Origin: an uncultured Pelagibacteraceae bacterium
Lineage (GTDB): Bacteria > Pseudomonadota > Alphaproteobacteria > Pelagibacterales > Pelagibacteraceae
Assembly: GCA_902522955.1 (NCBI GenBank)
Contig: CABYXR010000006.1
Location: forward strand, 1-37,555
Direction of reading: 5' to 3'
Length of the DNA: 37,555 bases
The notes under the pieces were generated by a model, which had not been told where the DNA came from, did not search any database, and saw nothing but the letters and a program-made list of their open reading frames with translations. Positions 23,090-31,093 of this stretch are shown here, one piece after another (position 1 is the first letter of the stretch; each line of letters opens with the position of its first letter). Position numbers and translations under genes: made by a program.

Positions 23090-23687
23090 GATTTTAAAAA
23101 AATTATACGATAGATGTGTTGAGCTTGCTAGACATAAATTTTCAAAGCCACTACTAGGTTTTGTAGCATTTATTGAAAGTTTTTTTTTCCCAGTTCCACC
23201 AGATCTAATGATTATTCCTATGGTTGTAGCAAAAAAAGAAGATTATTTTAAGATTTTTCTTATTGCTACAACAGGTTCCGTAATAGGAGGTTTATTTGGT
23301 TACATGTTAGGAGTATTTTTTTTAGATGCTTCGATGGTTATTATTGAGTTTTATGGATATGAAGAAAAAGTTTTTGAAATTCAAGATAAGATGTCGACTA
23401 AAGGCGGATTTTTTGCATGGTTAGGCATAATGTTCTTAGCGGGATTTACCCCTCTTCCTTTTAAGGTGTTTACAATTACAAGTGGGGTAATTAGTTACAA
23501 TCTTCCTGTATTCTTTTTTATTTGTCTGTTTACTAGAGGATTAAGATTTTTTTTAGTTGCATACTTTACAAACATTTTTGGTAAAAAATTTGGAACATTT
23601 ATTGAAAAAAAAGGAGCACTCTGGTTTACTTTGGCAGGAGTGTTTGTTGTAATTCTAGCTATCATCTTATATATAATTTTCAGTTAA
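23088..23687 (+). CDS. YqaA-family (SNARE-associated / DedA-like) membrane protein
   Basis: 199 aa if started at the ATG at 23088 (MILKKLYDRCVELARHKFS). An upstream ATG at 23037 would add 17 residues, but would lie deep inside the divergent gene and the shorter start matches the family. Family motifs: FVAFIESFFFPVPPDLMIIP, then GSVIGGLFGYMLGVFF with the glycine-rich re-entrant region, and FLAGFTPLPFKVFTITSGV with Pro/Lys residues. Members of this superfamily are linked to lipid (undecaprenyl phosphate) movement in membranes. It is followed with a one-base overlap by dsbB. Confidence 0.82.
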   Translation: MILKKLYDRCVELARHKFSKPLLGFVAFIESFFFPVPPDLMIIPMVVAKKEDYFKIFLIATTGSVIGGLFGYMLGVFFLDASMVIIEFYGYEEKVFEIQDKMSTKGGFFAWLGIMFLAGFTPLPFKVFTITSGVISYNLPVFFFICLFTRGLRFFLVAYFTNIFGKKFGTFIEKKGALWFTLAGVFVVILAIILYIIFS

Positions 23688-24172
23688 TGTTAAATAATAA
23701 CAAATTTATTTTAAACAGTATTTTAGCTTTTAGCATTGTATCCTTATCGATCGCTTATTTTATACAATATGTTTTAGATCACAAACCATGTGATTTGTGT
23801 TTAATTGAAAGAATTCCTTATATAGCCTCCATAATACTTATTGCTTTAATATTTATCATTAATAAATTTGAAAAATTAATATCTTCAGTAGTGTTATTGT
23901 TTTTTGTGTTTGGTACAGTCGTATCTATTTATCATGTAGGAATTGAACAGGGTTTTTTTAGTGAGTCTTTGCTTTGCAATATAAGAATCGGTAGTAAAAA
24001 CTTATCTACAGATGATCTTCTGAAACAGCTTCAAAGCTCCTCGGTTATAAGCTGTAAAGACGTTTCTTTTAGGTTTTTAGGTCTTTCGCTTGCTACAATA
24101 AATACAGTTATATCGGTTTTAATAAGTGTTATTATGGTAAAGGTTGTTAAAAATTATGAACAAAACAAATAA
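23687..24172 (+). CDS. dsbB: Disulfide bond formation protein DsbB
   Basis: Inner-membrane quinone reductase that reoxidises DsbA, 161 aa with four helices. The first redox pair is in KPCDLCLIERIPY (C35, C38) and the second pair is C97 (SLLCNI) and C123 (VISCKD), matching the two periplasmic pairs of E. coli DsbB. The LCLIERIP segment is diagnostic. The start ATG overlaps the stop of yqaA (TAATG). Coq7, a ubiquinone-synthesis enzyme, overlaps its 3' end; DsbB uses ubiquinone, so the pairing makes functional sense. No dsbA lies in the window. Confidence 0.9.
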   Translation: MLNNNKFILNSILAFSIVSLSIAYFIQYVLDHKPCDLCLIERIPYIASIILIALIFIINKFEKLISSVVLLFFVFGTVVSIYHVGIEQGFFSESLLCNIRIGSKNLSTDDLLKQLQSSSVISCKDVSFRFLGLSLATINTVISVLISVIMVKVVKNYEQNK

Positions 24173-24689
24173 AAAAACACTAGAAGAAATTATTAGAGTA
24201 GATCATGCTGGAGAGCGTGGAGCTATAAAAATTTACGAAGGTCAATTATTAGCTTTAAAAACATTTAAGCAAAATGACTCTCTCAAAAGAAAAATTGAGG
24301 AGATGAAGGAACATGAGAAAGAACATTACGAATATTTCGACACTGAAATTAAAAAAAGAAATATTAAACCAACCAAGCTTTTGCCGCTTTGGGATTTAAT
24401 GGGTGTTACATTAGGTTTTGGTACTGCTATGCTAGGTGAAAAAGCGGCGATGCTATGTACTGCATCAGTTGAGGAAGTAATAGATGGTCATTATAAGGAC
24501 CAAACTTATAAATTGGGTAAAGATGAAGAGGATTTAAAAAAAAAGATAATAAAATTTAGACAAGACGAGCTAGATCATAAAGATATTGCTTATGATAATG
24601 GCGCTACAAAAAAAGGTTTATTCGGAGTTCTAGATAAAGTTATCAAAACCTCATCAAGAATTGCTATTACAATTTCAGAGAAAATTTAA
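24156..24689 (+). CDS. coq7: 3-demethoxyubiquinol 3-hydroxylase (Coq7)
   Basis: Di-iron monooxygenase of ubiquinone synthesis. Iron-ligand motifs in order: VDHAGERGAIKIYEGQ, EHEKEHYEYFD, SVEEVIDGHYKDQ and RQDELDHKDIA, as expected for the four-helix bundle carboxylate-bridged type. I use the ATG at 24156 (177 aa, MNKTNKKTLEEIIRVD); an ATG at 24144 would add four residues. Either overlaps dsbB (17 or 29 bases), so they are translationally coupled. The stop abuts the stop of the convergent HNH gene with no spacer. Confidence 0.93.
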   Translation: MNKTNKKTLEEIIRVDHAGERGAIKIYEGQLLALKTFKQNDSLKRKIEEMKEHEKEHYEYFDTEIKKRNIKPTKLLPLWDLMGVTLGFGTAMLGEKAAMLCTASVEEVIDGHYKDQTYKLGKDEEDLKKKIIKFRQDELDHKDIAYDNGATKKGLFGVLDKVIKTSSRIAITISEKI

Positions 24690-25259
24690 TTAAGGTTCTA
24701 ACTCGATATCCCAATATAGGTAGTCCATCCAACTTTCATGAAGAAAATTTGGTGGAAAATTTCTTCCATTTTTATGTAAATCTTCAATAGTTGGCGCATA
24801 AGGTTTATTAGCTAATTTTAAATCACAATTTTGATAAAGTTTACCTCCTTTTTTAACGTTGCAACTGGAACAAGCGGTTACAACATTATTCCAATCAGTC
24901 AAACCACCTTTAGATTTTGGAAGGAGATGGTCGAATGTTAAATCTTTTTTATCTCCACAATATTGACAAGTAAACTTATCTCTTAAAAAAACATTAAATC
25001 TTGTAAAATTAGGATTTTTTGTTGGTTGAATGAAATTTTTTAAAGCTATTACACTTGGCAAATTCATCTCAAATGAAGGACTTCTAATTTTTCTTTTATA
25101 GTTTGAAACTATGCTAACTCGATTAAGAAAAACTGATTTAATAGCATCTTGCCAGCACCATAAAGATAAAGGATAATAGCTCAAAGGTCTAAAGTCAGCA
25201 TTTAAAACTAATGCTGGGCACTTTTCTAATGGAACTTTATCTAATGAAGATATAATCAT
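24690..25259 (-). CDS. HNH endonuclease-domain protein
   Basis: 189 aa with a zinc-bound HNH nuclease domain: CQYCG (C98, C101), DLTFDHLLPKSKGG with D110 and H111, N125, and CSSC-like second pair (C130, C133). The N-terminal region ALVLNADFRPLSYYPLSLWC and the C-terminal NFLHESWMDYLYWD are typical of a widespread, chromosomally encoded bacterial family, not a mobile homing enzyme. Cellular role is not established. It ends exactly where coq7 ends, in convergent orientation. Confidence 0.87.
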   Translation of the reverse strand: MIISSLDKVPLEKCPALVLNADFRPLSYYPLSLWCWQDAIKSVFLNRVSIVSNYKRKIRSPSFEMNLPSVIALKNFIQPTKNPNFTRFNVFLRDKFTCQYCGDKKDLTFDHLLPKSKGGLTDWNNVVTACSSCNVKKGGKLYQNCDLKLANKPYAPTIEDLHKNGRNFPPNFLHESWMDYLYWDIELEP

Positions 25260-25324
25260 TAAATAAAGCTAACTGAAACAGAAAATTATATCAAGTTATT
25301 ATTTTGTAACAGTAACAAAATAAA

Positions 25325-25978
25325 CTAATACAAATGTTTTTTTACAAATTGTAAACCTAGACTTGCGCCTTCTGAGGGGATGCGATGTTCGCAATTTTCA
25401 AATATTTTTGTTTCAATTAAATAATTATTTTTATTAAAAAAATTTTTAGCTTCCAATAATCCGTCTATTGTTACAACTTGATCTCTATCGCCGTGCATCA
25501 GTAAAATATTTGGTCTAGAAACTAAATTCTTAGATAAATGATCTACATTGATTATCTTACCTGAGTAGCCCATTATCGAATTAATCTTATCTTTTCTTTT
25601 AATCCCTGTTTGTAAACTAATCATACAACCTTGGCTAAAACCACTTAAAATGATTTTGTCTGCCGACAAATTATTTTTTAATTTAACTTCATCTATAAAT
25701 TTATTTAATTTAATTTCTGCAACTAAAGATTTTGACAATATTTGATCAGAAGTTTGATCCATTAAGTCAAACCATTGGTACCCGGAAGGGTTGGCAGCAC
25801 ATATTTCAGGTGCATTTGGACATATAAAAATTGTTTCAGGTAAATGAGCTTTCCAATAACTTGCTAAAATCGAAATATCTTTACCATCTCCTCCATATCC
25901 GTGGCAAAGTATTACAGCGTTTTTAGGTTTAGCTTTTGACAATGGTTCTAAAATGGTTGTATTTAATGAATAGCTCAT
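25325..25978 (-). CDS. Phospholipase/carboxylesterase-family alpha/beta hydrolase
   Basis: 217 aa serine hydrolase. Nucleophile elbow GFSQG (S115), acidic residue in HGDRDQVV (D164 or D166), and His in CEHRIPSEG (H198). The oxyanion segment AVILCHGYGGDGKD and FICPNAPE match the YpfH / acyl-protein-thioesterase-like carboxylesterases. No signal peptide, so cytosolic. Substrate is probably a short-chain ester; unknown. Only 20 bases separate its start from the divergent HIG1-domain gene. Confidence 0.85.
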   Translation of the reverse strand: MSYSLNTTILEPLSKAKPKNAVILCHGYGGDGKDISILASYWKAHLPETIFICPNAPEICAANPSGYQWFDLMDQTSDQILSKSLVAEIKLNKFIDEVKLKNNLSADKIILSGFSQGCMISLQTGIKRKDKINSIMGYSGKIINVDHLSKNLVSRPNILLMHGDRDQVVTIDGLLEAKNFFNKNNYLIETKIFENCEHRIPSEGASLGLQFVKKHLY

Positions 25979-25998
25979 GTTAATTATTTAAAAAAAAT

Positions 25999-26199
25999 AT
26001 GACAGAATTTTTTTTCAACTTTATTGGTTTTACTTTATTAGGTGCAGTTGCCATAGTTTTAGTAATGGGTATTTATACTTTATTTAAAGGAGGAAGTACT
26101 AGTAAAAAATATTCAAACAAACTAATGCAGTTGAGGGTCCTATTACAGTTCATTGCAGTAATTGTTTTAGTTTTAATGGCTTATTTTTTTAAAAACTAA
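25999..26199 (+). CDS. HIG1-domain twin-helix membrane protein
   Basis: 66 aa with two membrane helices (about 6-30 and 46-63) around a basic loop SKKYSNKLMQLRVLLQ. That loop (NKLMxLRVLxQ) is the signature of HIG1-domain proteins; mitochondrial members (Rcf1, HIGD1) associate with cytochrome oxidase and respiratory supercomplexes. A comparable respiratory role in this bacterium is an inference. Its last bases overlap the stop of the convergent TlpA-like gene. Confidence 0.82.
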   Translation: MTEFFFNFIGFTLLGAVAIVLVMGIYTLFKGGSTSKKYSNKLMQLRVLLQFIAVIVLVLMAYFFKN

Positions 26200-26723
26200 A
26201 TATACTTTTCTAAAATCTTTATGAAGTCTTTATTAGTAAAATCTATTTCTCCAACAATTCTTCCAAACTCTTTCCCATTTTTGTCTATAAGTATACTTGT
26301 GGGTAAACCTCTCATCTTAAATTGTTTTACTAATTTCAATTCCGGATCAAAATATATATCTAGACTTAAAACACCAATAAATTTAAAAAAATCTTGAGCT
26401 TTTAATTTACTGGGCTTTTCCATATTTATTGCATAAACTTTAATCTCTGGAAATTCAAAGGTAAGCTTTTCCAACGATGGCATTTCTCTTCTACAGGGAG
26501 CGCACCATGTGGCCCAAAAATTTAGTATCATGATGTTGCCTTTTTTATTCGTTAAATCGACATCTTGAAGATTTAAATCTTTAAACTTTAGTTCTTCTAT
26601 TGTCTTTGGTTTTTCGTAAATAACTATATTTTTAGAAAAATCAGTGTCAGCCAAAACGTTTTTGCTGATGAAAAACACAAGTAATATGTGAATATAGATT
26701 TTAAAAGATTTACTAATTTTCAT
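26196..26723 (-). CDS. TlpA-like periplasmic thioredoxin
   Basis: 175 aa with a signal or anchor helix (about residues 8-25, ending VLADTD). The thioredoxin fold carries the redox site WATWCAPCRRE (C74, C77) and the cis-Pro region MRGLPTSILID. This fits the TlpA/ResA group of membrane-tethered or periplasmic thiol reductases that serve cytochrome c or cytochrome oxidase copper-site assembly. The convergent HIG1-domain neighbour is also oxidase-linked in other organisms. The start is 29 bases from the divergent argH start. Confidence 0.88.
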   Translation of the reverse strand: MKISKSFKIYIHILLVFFISKNVLADTDFSKNIVIYEKPKTIEELKFKDLNLQDVDLTNKKGNIMILNFWATWCAPCRREMPSLEKLTFEFPEIKVYAINMEKPSKLKAQDFFKFIGVLSLDIYFDPELKLVKQFKMRGLPTSILIDKNGKEFGRIVGEIDFTNKDFIKILEKYI

Positions 26724-26752
26724 ATTAATTTAAATTGAAAATAACATAGTTT

Positions 26753-28141
26753 ATGACAAATAAAAATAAGACAGTTTGGTCAGGTAGATTTAAAAGCTCA
26801 ACTTCAAAATCTTTTCAAAGAATTGGAGCTTCAATAAATGTAGATAAAAGACTCTACGAACAAGATATCTTTGCATCAAAAGTTCATACTCAAATGTTAA
26901 TTAAGAAAAAAATTATACCTGCTAAAGAAGGCAAAAAGATACTAAAAGGATTAGAAAAAATTAAAGGACAGATTAAAAAAGGCAAGTTTATTTTTAAAGA
27001 AAAATTTGAGGATATTCATTTAAATATTGAAAAAAAACTATACGAAATAATCGGCAGCTCAGCAGGTTTTTTGCACACTGCTAGATCAAGAAATGATCAA
27101 GTAGTTACTGATTTTAAACTTTGGGTTAAAGACTCTTCTCTAATTTTGATCAAAGAACTAAACTCATTAATGAAAAATATTGTAAGCAAAGCAGACAAAA
27201 ATGTGAGTTCTGTAATGCCAGGTTTTACTCATCTTAAAAATGCACAACCAGTATCTTTTGCACATTACCTTTTGGCTTATTATGAGATGCTTAAAAGAGA
27301 CAAAAAAAGATTTCAAAATAATTTAGAATTAATTGATGAGTCACCTCTTGGAGCTGCAGCTTTGTCAGGAACTTCTTATAATATAGATAGAAATTTTACA
27401 TCTAAAAAATTAGGTTTTAAAAAACCAACGGATAACTCGATTGATACAGTTTCTGATAGAGATTTTGCAATAGACTTTCTTTATGCTTGTGCCGTATGTG
27501 CGATGCATTTATCAAGATTGGCTGAAGACTTTATAATTTTAAATTCAGATGCCTATCAACTAATTAACTTTAATGATAAAATGCTTACTGGATCCTCCAT
27601 CATGCCACAAAAAAAGAACCCTGACCCTGCAGAACTTATTAGAGGCAGAACTGGAATTAATTATGGAAAATTAAATTCTATTTTAACAATTATGAAGGGG
27701 CTTCCAATTTCTTATTTTAAAGATCTGCAAGATGATAAAGCATTAGTATTTGATGGATTTGATACTTTGCAAGACACTTTAATCATGAGTAATGAATTAA
27801 TTAAAAATGTAAATCCAAATAAAGCTAGAATGTTTAGTATGGCAAAAACTGGATACACAACAGCAACAGATTTTGCAGACTATTTGGTGAAAGAAAAAGA
27901 ACTATCTTTTAGAGACGCTTATAAAATATCGTCAAAAATTGTTAATTATGCAGAAAAGAATAATAAAAATTTAGATGAGCTGACTTTAAATGAAATTAAA
28001 AAGTTTTATAAACACTTAAGTTGCAATGTTTTAAAAGTTTTTAACGTAAAAAACTCTATGAATTCAAAAAATTCTTATGGAGGAACATCTGAAACAAATA
28101 TCAAAAATATGATTAGAAAATACAAAAGGGAAATTAAATGA
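26753..28141 (+). CDS. argH: Argininosuccinate lyase
   Basis: Last step of arginine synthesis: argininosuccinate to arginine plus fumarate; cytosolic homotetramer. 462 aa, the family's usual size. Early motifs MTNKNKTVWSGRF and FEDIHLNIEKKL (about 84-95), HTARSRNDQVVTDF (about 107-120), and the fumarase/lyase signature GSSIMPQKKNPDPAEL (about 279-294) with the catalytic Ser. The lipoprotein gene begins inside its stop (ATGA), so argH, the lipoprotein, lysA and plsC look like one operon. Confidence 0.97.
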   Translation: MTNKNKTVWSGRFKSSTSKSFQRIGASINVDKRLYEQDIFASKVHTQMLIKKKIIPAKEGKKILKGLEKIKGQIKKGKFIFKEKFEDIHLNIEKKLYEIIGSSAGFLHTARSRNDQVVTDFKLWVKDSSLILIKELNSLMKNIVSKADKNVSSVMPGFTHLKNAQPVSFAHYLLAYYEMLKRDKKRFQNNLELIDESPLGAAALSGTSYNIDRNFTSKKLGFKKPTDNSIDTVSDRDFAIDFLYACAVCAMHLSRLAEDFIILNSDAYQLINFNDKMLTGSSIMPQKKNPDPAELIRGRTGINYGKLNSILTIMKGLPISYFKDLQDDKALVFDGFDTLQDTLIMSNELIKNVNPNKARMFSMAKTGYTTATDFADYLVKEKELSFRDAYKISSKIVNYAEKNNKNLDELTLNEIKKFYKHLSCNVLKVFNVKNSMNSKNSYGGTSETNIKNMIRKYKREIK

Positions 28142-28248
28142 GACATATAATTGCACTTATTTTATTAATATTCATATTAGAATCTTGTGGGAAAAAATCA
28201 GATCCTCAGTACCAAGGTTCAATTAATAGTTTTACGAAGATAATTTAA
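28138..28248 (+). CDS. lptM: LptM-like small lipoprotein, 36 aa
   Basis: Signal-peptide-like helix followed by a lipobox ending in LESC, with the acceptor Cys at residue 17 and CGKKSDPQYQGS after it. The CG-K-K start of the mature part recalls LptM (YifL/LppL), whose known motif is CGxKGPLY. In other proteobacteria that gene also sits directly upstream of lysA or dapF, as here. LptM assists maturation of the LptD/E lipopolysaccharide translocon. The mature peptide would be only 20 residues. The ATG overlaps the argH stop and the stop is three bases from lysA. Homology is inferred from motif and position. Confidence 0.7.
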   Translation: MRHIIALILLIFILESCGKKSDPQYQGSINSFTKII

Positions 28249-28251
28249 TAT

Positions 28252-29481
28252 ATGTCTTATATAAGATATAAAAATAATAATCTATTTGTAGAAAGAGTTT
28301 CTGTAAGAAGTTTAGCTTCAAAATTGAGCACACCTTTTTATCTGTATTCTGAAGGAAATATTATTGAAAACTATAGATCATTTTTAAATAATTTTAAAAA
28401 ATCCAACCCCTTAATTTGTTTTTCAGTAAAAGCAAATTCAAATATACAAATTTTAAAAGTTTTAAGAAAAATGGGATCAGGTGCTGATGTAGTCTCAGGT
28501 GGTGAATTACTAAAAGCTATTAAATCCGGCATAAAACCAAATAAGATCGTTTTTTCGGGTGTTGGTAAAACTGAAGATGAAATTAAATTAGCGATAAGAA
28601 AAAAAATATTATTAATTAATGTGGAGTCAGAAAACGAAGCTGTATTAATTAATAAAATTGCAGGTAATTTAAAAAAAAGGGTTGCTATTGGTATAAGATT
28701 AAATCCTGATATTAACGCTCCAACACACCAAAAAATTTCTACAGGTAAAGCAGAAGACAAGTTTGGTCTCTCAAAAACAAATTTAATTTCATTTTGTTTT
28801 AATATAAAAAAATTAAAAAACTTGAGGCTTAATGCAATAAGCGTACACATAGGAAGTCAAATATTAAGTGAAAATCCTTTCAAAAAAACTTTAAAAGTTT
28901 TAGAGGAAATAATTAAAAAAACTAAAATTTACTTCAAGTTTGTAGATCTTGGTGGTGGTTTTGGAATTGCTTATAAAAAAAGTGATAGACAAATAAATTT
29001 TAAAAATTACTCAAATTTAGTGGAAAAATTTAAAAAAAAATATAACTGTAATATTATTTTTGAGCCAGGACGAGCAATTGTAGGAAATACTGCTATTTTA
29101 GTATCTAAAGTTCAATATCTAAAAAAAGGTTCCAATAAAACTTTTGCGATTCTAAATGCTGGTATGAATGATTTTATGAGAACTGCGCTTTACGATGCCG
29201 TTCACAATATAATCCCTGTGATTAAAAATAGTAAAAAAAATAAAGGGACTTTAGAATTTGTTGGACCAATATGTGAGACTACTTGCAAATTTATCAAATA
29301 TAAAAAATACCAGAAACTAAATCAATCTGATTTTGTTGCTATTTCAGATGTTGGAGCTTACGGCGCATCTTTATCTTCAAACTATAATACTAAACCGTTA
29401 ATAGCTGAGATAATTGTGAAAAATTCTAAAGCAAGAGTAATTAGAAAAAAACAGGATATAAAAAATTTGCTTAAACAATAA
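28252..29481 (+). CDS. lysA: Diaminopimelate decarboxylase
   Basis: Converts meso-diaminopimelate to lysine. 409 aa PLP enzyme of the alanine-racemase-like fold: the cofactor lysine is K60 in CFSVKANSN, HIGSQI carries the conserved His, DLGGGFGI forms the phosphate loop, EPGRAIVGN is the second PLP motif, and GPICETTCKF carries the catalytic Cys. Starts three bases after the lipoprotein gene; plsC begins at its last base. No second start of comparable quality. Confidence 0.96.
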   Translation: MSYIRYKNNNLFVERVSVRSLASKLSTPFYLYSEGNIIENYRSFLNNFKKSNPLICFSVKANSNIQILKVLRKMGSGADVVSGGELLKAIKSGIKPNKIVFSGVGKTEDEIKLAIRKKILLINVESENEAVLINKIAGNLKKRVAIGIRLNPDINAPTHQKISTGKAEDKFGLSKTNLISFCFNIKKLKNLRLNAISVHIGSQILSENPFKKTLKVLEEIIKKTKIYFKFVDLGGGFGIAYKKSDRQINFKNYSNLVEKFKKKYNCNIIFEPGRAIVGNTAILVSKVQYLKKGSNKTFAILNAGMNDFMRTALYDAVHNIIPVIKNSKKNKGTLEFVGPICETTCKFIKYKKYQKLNQSDFVAISDVGAYGASLSSNYNTKPLIAEIIVKNSKARVIRKKQDIKNLLKQ

Positions 29482-30188
29482 TGCAATTTATAAGATCAGT
29501 GTTATTTACCATATTGTTTTATTTAACCTTGATGGTGGTTTTTGTCATCGCGATACCAACATTAATTTTACCAAGTAAAACTACTTTGATCTGTGGAAAA
29601 ATTTTGGCTTATATGATTATTTTTTTATTAAGGTTTATATTAGGAGTTAAAGTTATCTTTTCTGGAATAGAAAATTTGAGAAAAAATGAGAGATTTTTTG
29701 TTGCAAGTGCACATCAATCTTTACTTGAAACATTTATACTCCAAGCTCCTTTACAATATCCTATTTTTATTCTTAAGAAAGAACTTCTTAAAATTCCATT
29801 ATTTGGTTGGTACCTAAAAAAAATTGGTTCAATTGATATCGTGAGAGACACTACAACCAAGGATAATTTAGATTTTTTTGATAAAATTAAAAATAATATT
29901 GAAATTAGTAAAAGACCTTTATTAATTTTTCCTCAGGGAACGAGAGTAAGATTTGGTGAAAGGACACCATTTAAAAAAGGTGCCGGTAGAATTTATCAAG
30001 CATTAAATTTACCTTGTGTTCCCGTCGCATTAAATACAGGTAAAGTTTGGCCAAAAAATAGTTTTTTGAAATATAATCACGACATTAAGATATCTTTCTT
30101 GGAACCAATTGAGCCTGGTAAAGATAAAAATGTTTTTATAAAAGATTTAGAAACAAAAATTTATCATTCTATTGATAATTTAAATTAA
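29481..30188 (+). CDS. plsC: 1-acyl-sn-glycerol-3-phosphate acyltransferase
   Basis: Makes phosphatidic acid from lysophosphatidate at the inner membrane. 235 aa with N-terminal hydrophobic helices (about 7-30 and 40-58). The catalytic block reads SAHQSLLETF (H78, E83): an HX4E form of the usual HX4D, which I recall as frequent in alphaproteobacterial PlsC. The second block FPQGTRVRFGERTPFKKG binds the phosphate. Start codon overlaps the lysA stop by one base. It converges with tyrA, sharing four bases. Confidence 0.88.
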   Translation: MQFIRSVLFTILFYLTLMVVFVIAIPTLILPSKTTLICGKILAYMIIFLLRFILGVKVIFSGIENLRKNERFFVASAHQSLLETFILQAPLQYPIFILKKELLKIPLFGWYLKKIGSIDIVRDTTTKDNLDFFDKIKNNIEISKRPLLIFPQGTRVRFGERTPFKKGAGRIYQALNLPCVPVALNTGKVWPKNSFLKYNHDIKISFLEPIEPGKDKNVFIKDLETKIYHSIDNLN

Positions 30189-31093
30189 TTTTTCTTTCTT
30201 CCAAAATCAGGGCTCTTGACATCTTGTCCAGCTTGAATAATTTCTTTTCTAACATTCTTAGTTGAGGCAAAAATCTTTAAAAGTTTATCACCATTTTTTT
30301 CAATAATAGCTTTTTTAAAATCATCAATGTTTTTAGAAAATTCGTCTAAAATCTTTATTACATTTTCACTATTATCAATGAAAATATCCCTCCACATCAA
30401 TGGATCTGAAGAGGCAATACGAGTAAAATCCCTTAAACCTCCAGCACTATACTTAATAATTTCATCTCTAAATTTTTCATCATTATTAATTGCTGTTTTG
30501 ACGATATTATACGCTACTGCGTGCGGTAAATGACTTGTCAGTGCAAGTATGTGATCATGTTCCTCGATACTCATTAATTTTACCTTGCTTCCTAAAAATT
30601 CCCAAAATTTTTTTAGCTTTTCCACTTTATCCTTGTTTGAATTTTTGGTGTCACAAACAATTGTCCATCTATCTTTAAATAAATCTTTAAAACCTGCGGA
30701 TGGGCCACTTTCCTCTGTACCTGCTATAGGGTGAGAAGCAATCCAGGAAATATTTGTTAAATTTAAATTTTCAAAGACTTTATTTACCTCTTTTTTAACA
30801 GAACCAGTATCCGTAATTAAAACATCCTTTTTAAATGCGTCTTTAGAAGACAGTAAAACTTCTTTGTAAGAACTCAAAGGAATAGCAAGAATTATTAGAT
30901 CTGAGTCTTTAACTGCTGACTGAATATCTTTTGCGATATTACTACATAAATTTTCTTTTTTAATGGTTTCTACTACATTCTTTGATTTATCAAAAACTGT
31001 AATCGATTTACTAATTTCATTATTATTAATATTCCTTAAAATTGATGAACCTATCAAACCACAACCAATAATAGTTATCTTTTCAAACATCAA
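30185..31093 (-). CDS. tyrA: Prephenate/arogenate dehydrogenase
   Basis: NAD(P)-dependent oxidative decarboxylation of prephenate or arogenate in tyrosine synthesis. 302 aa: N-terminal Rossmann motif IIGCGLIGSSIL (about 8-19), then the TyrA block ASHPIAGTEESGPSAGF (about 119-135) with the catalytic His, and SHLPHAVAYNIV in the C-terminal helical half. Whether the substrate is prephenate or arogenate cannot be settled. Its ATG overlaps the hisC stop by four bases, so it is co-translated with hisC. Confidence 0.92.
   Translation of the reverse strand: MMFEKITIIGCGLIGSSILRNINNNEISKSITVFDKSKNVVETIKKENLCSNIAKDIQSAVKDSDLIILAIPLSSYKEVLLSSKDAFKKDVLITDTGSVKKEVNKVFENLNLTNISWIASHPIAGTEESGPSAGFKDLFKDRWTIVCDTKNSNKDKVEKLKKFWEFLGSKVKLMSIEEHDHILALTSHLPHAVAYNIVKTAINNDEKFRDEIIKYSAGGLRDFTRIASSDPLMWRDIFIDNSENVIKILDEFSKNIDDFKKAIIEKNGDKLLKIFASTKNVRKEIIQAGQDVKSPDFGRKKN

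Noticed and set aside
28371-28850. 159-codon reverse ORF inside lysA
   Set aside because: Wholly antisense to a well-supported gene; its sequence is a mirror of lysA codons with no family signature.
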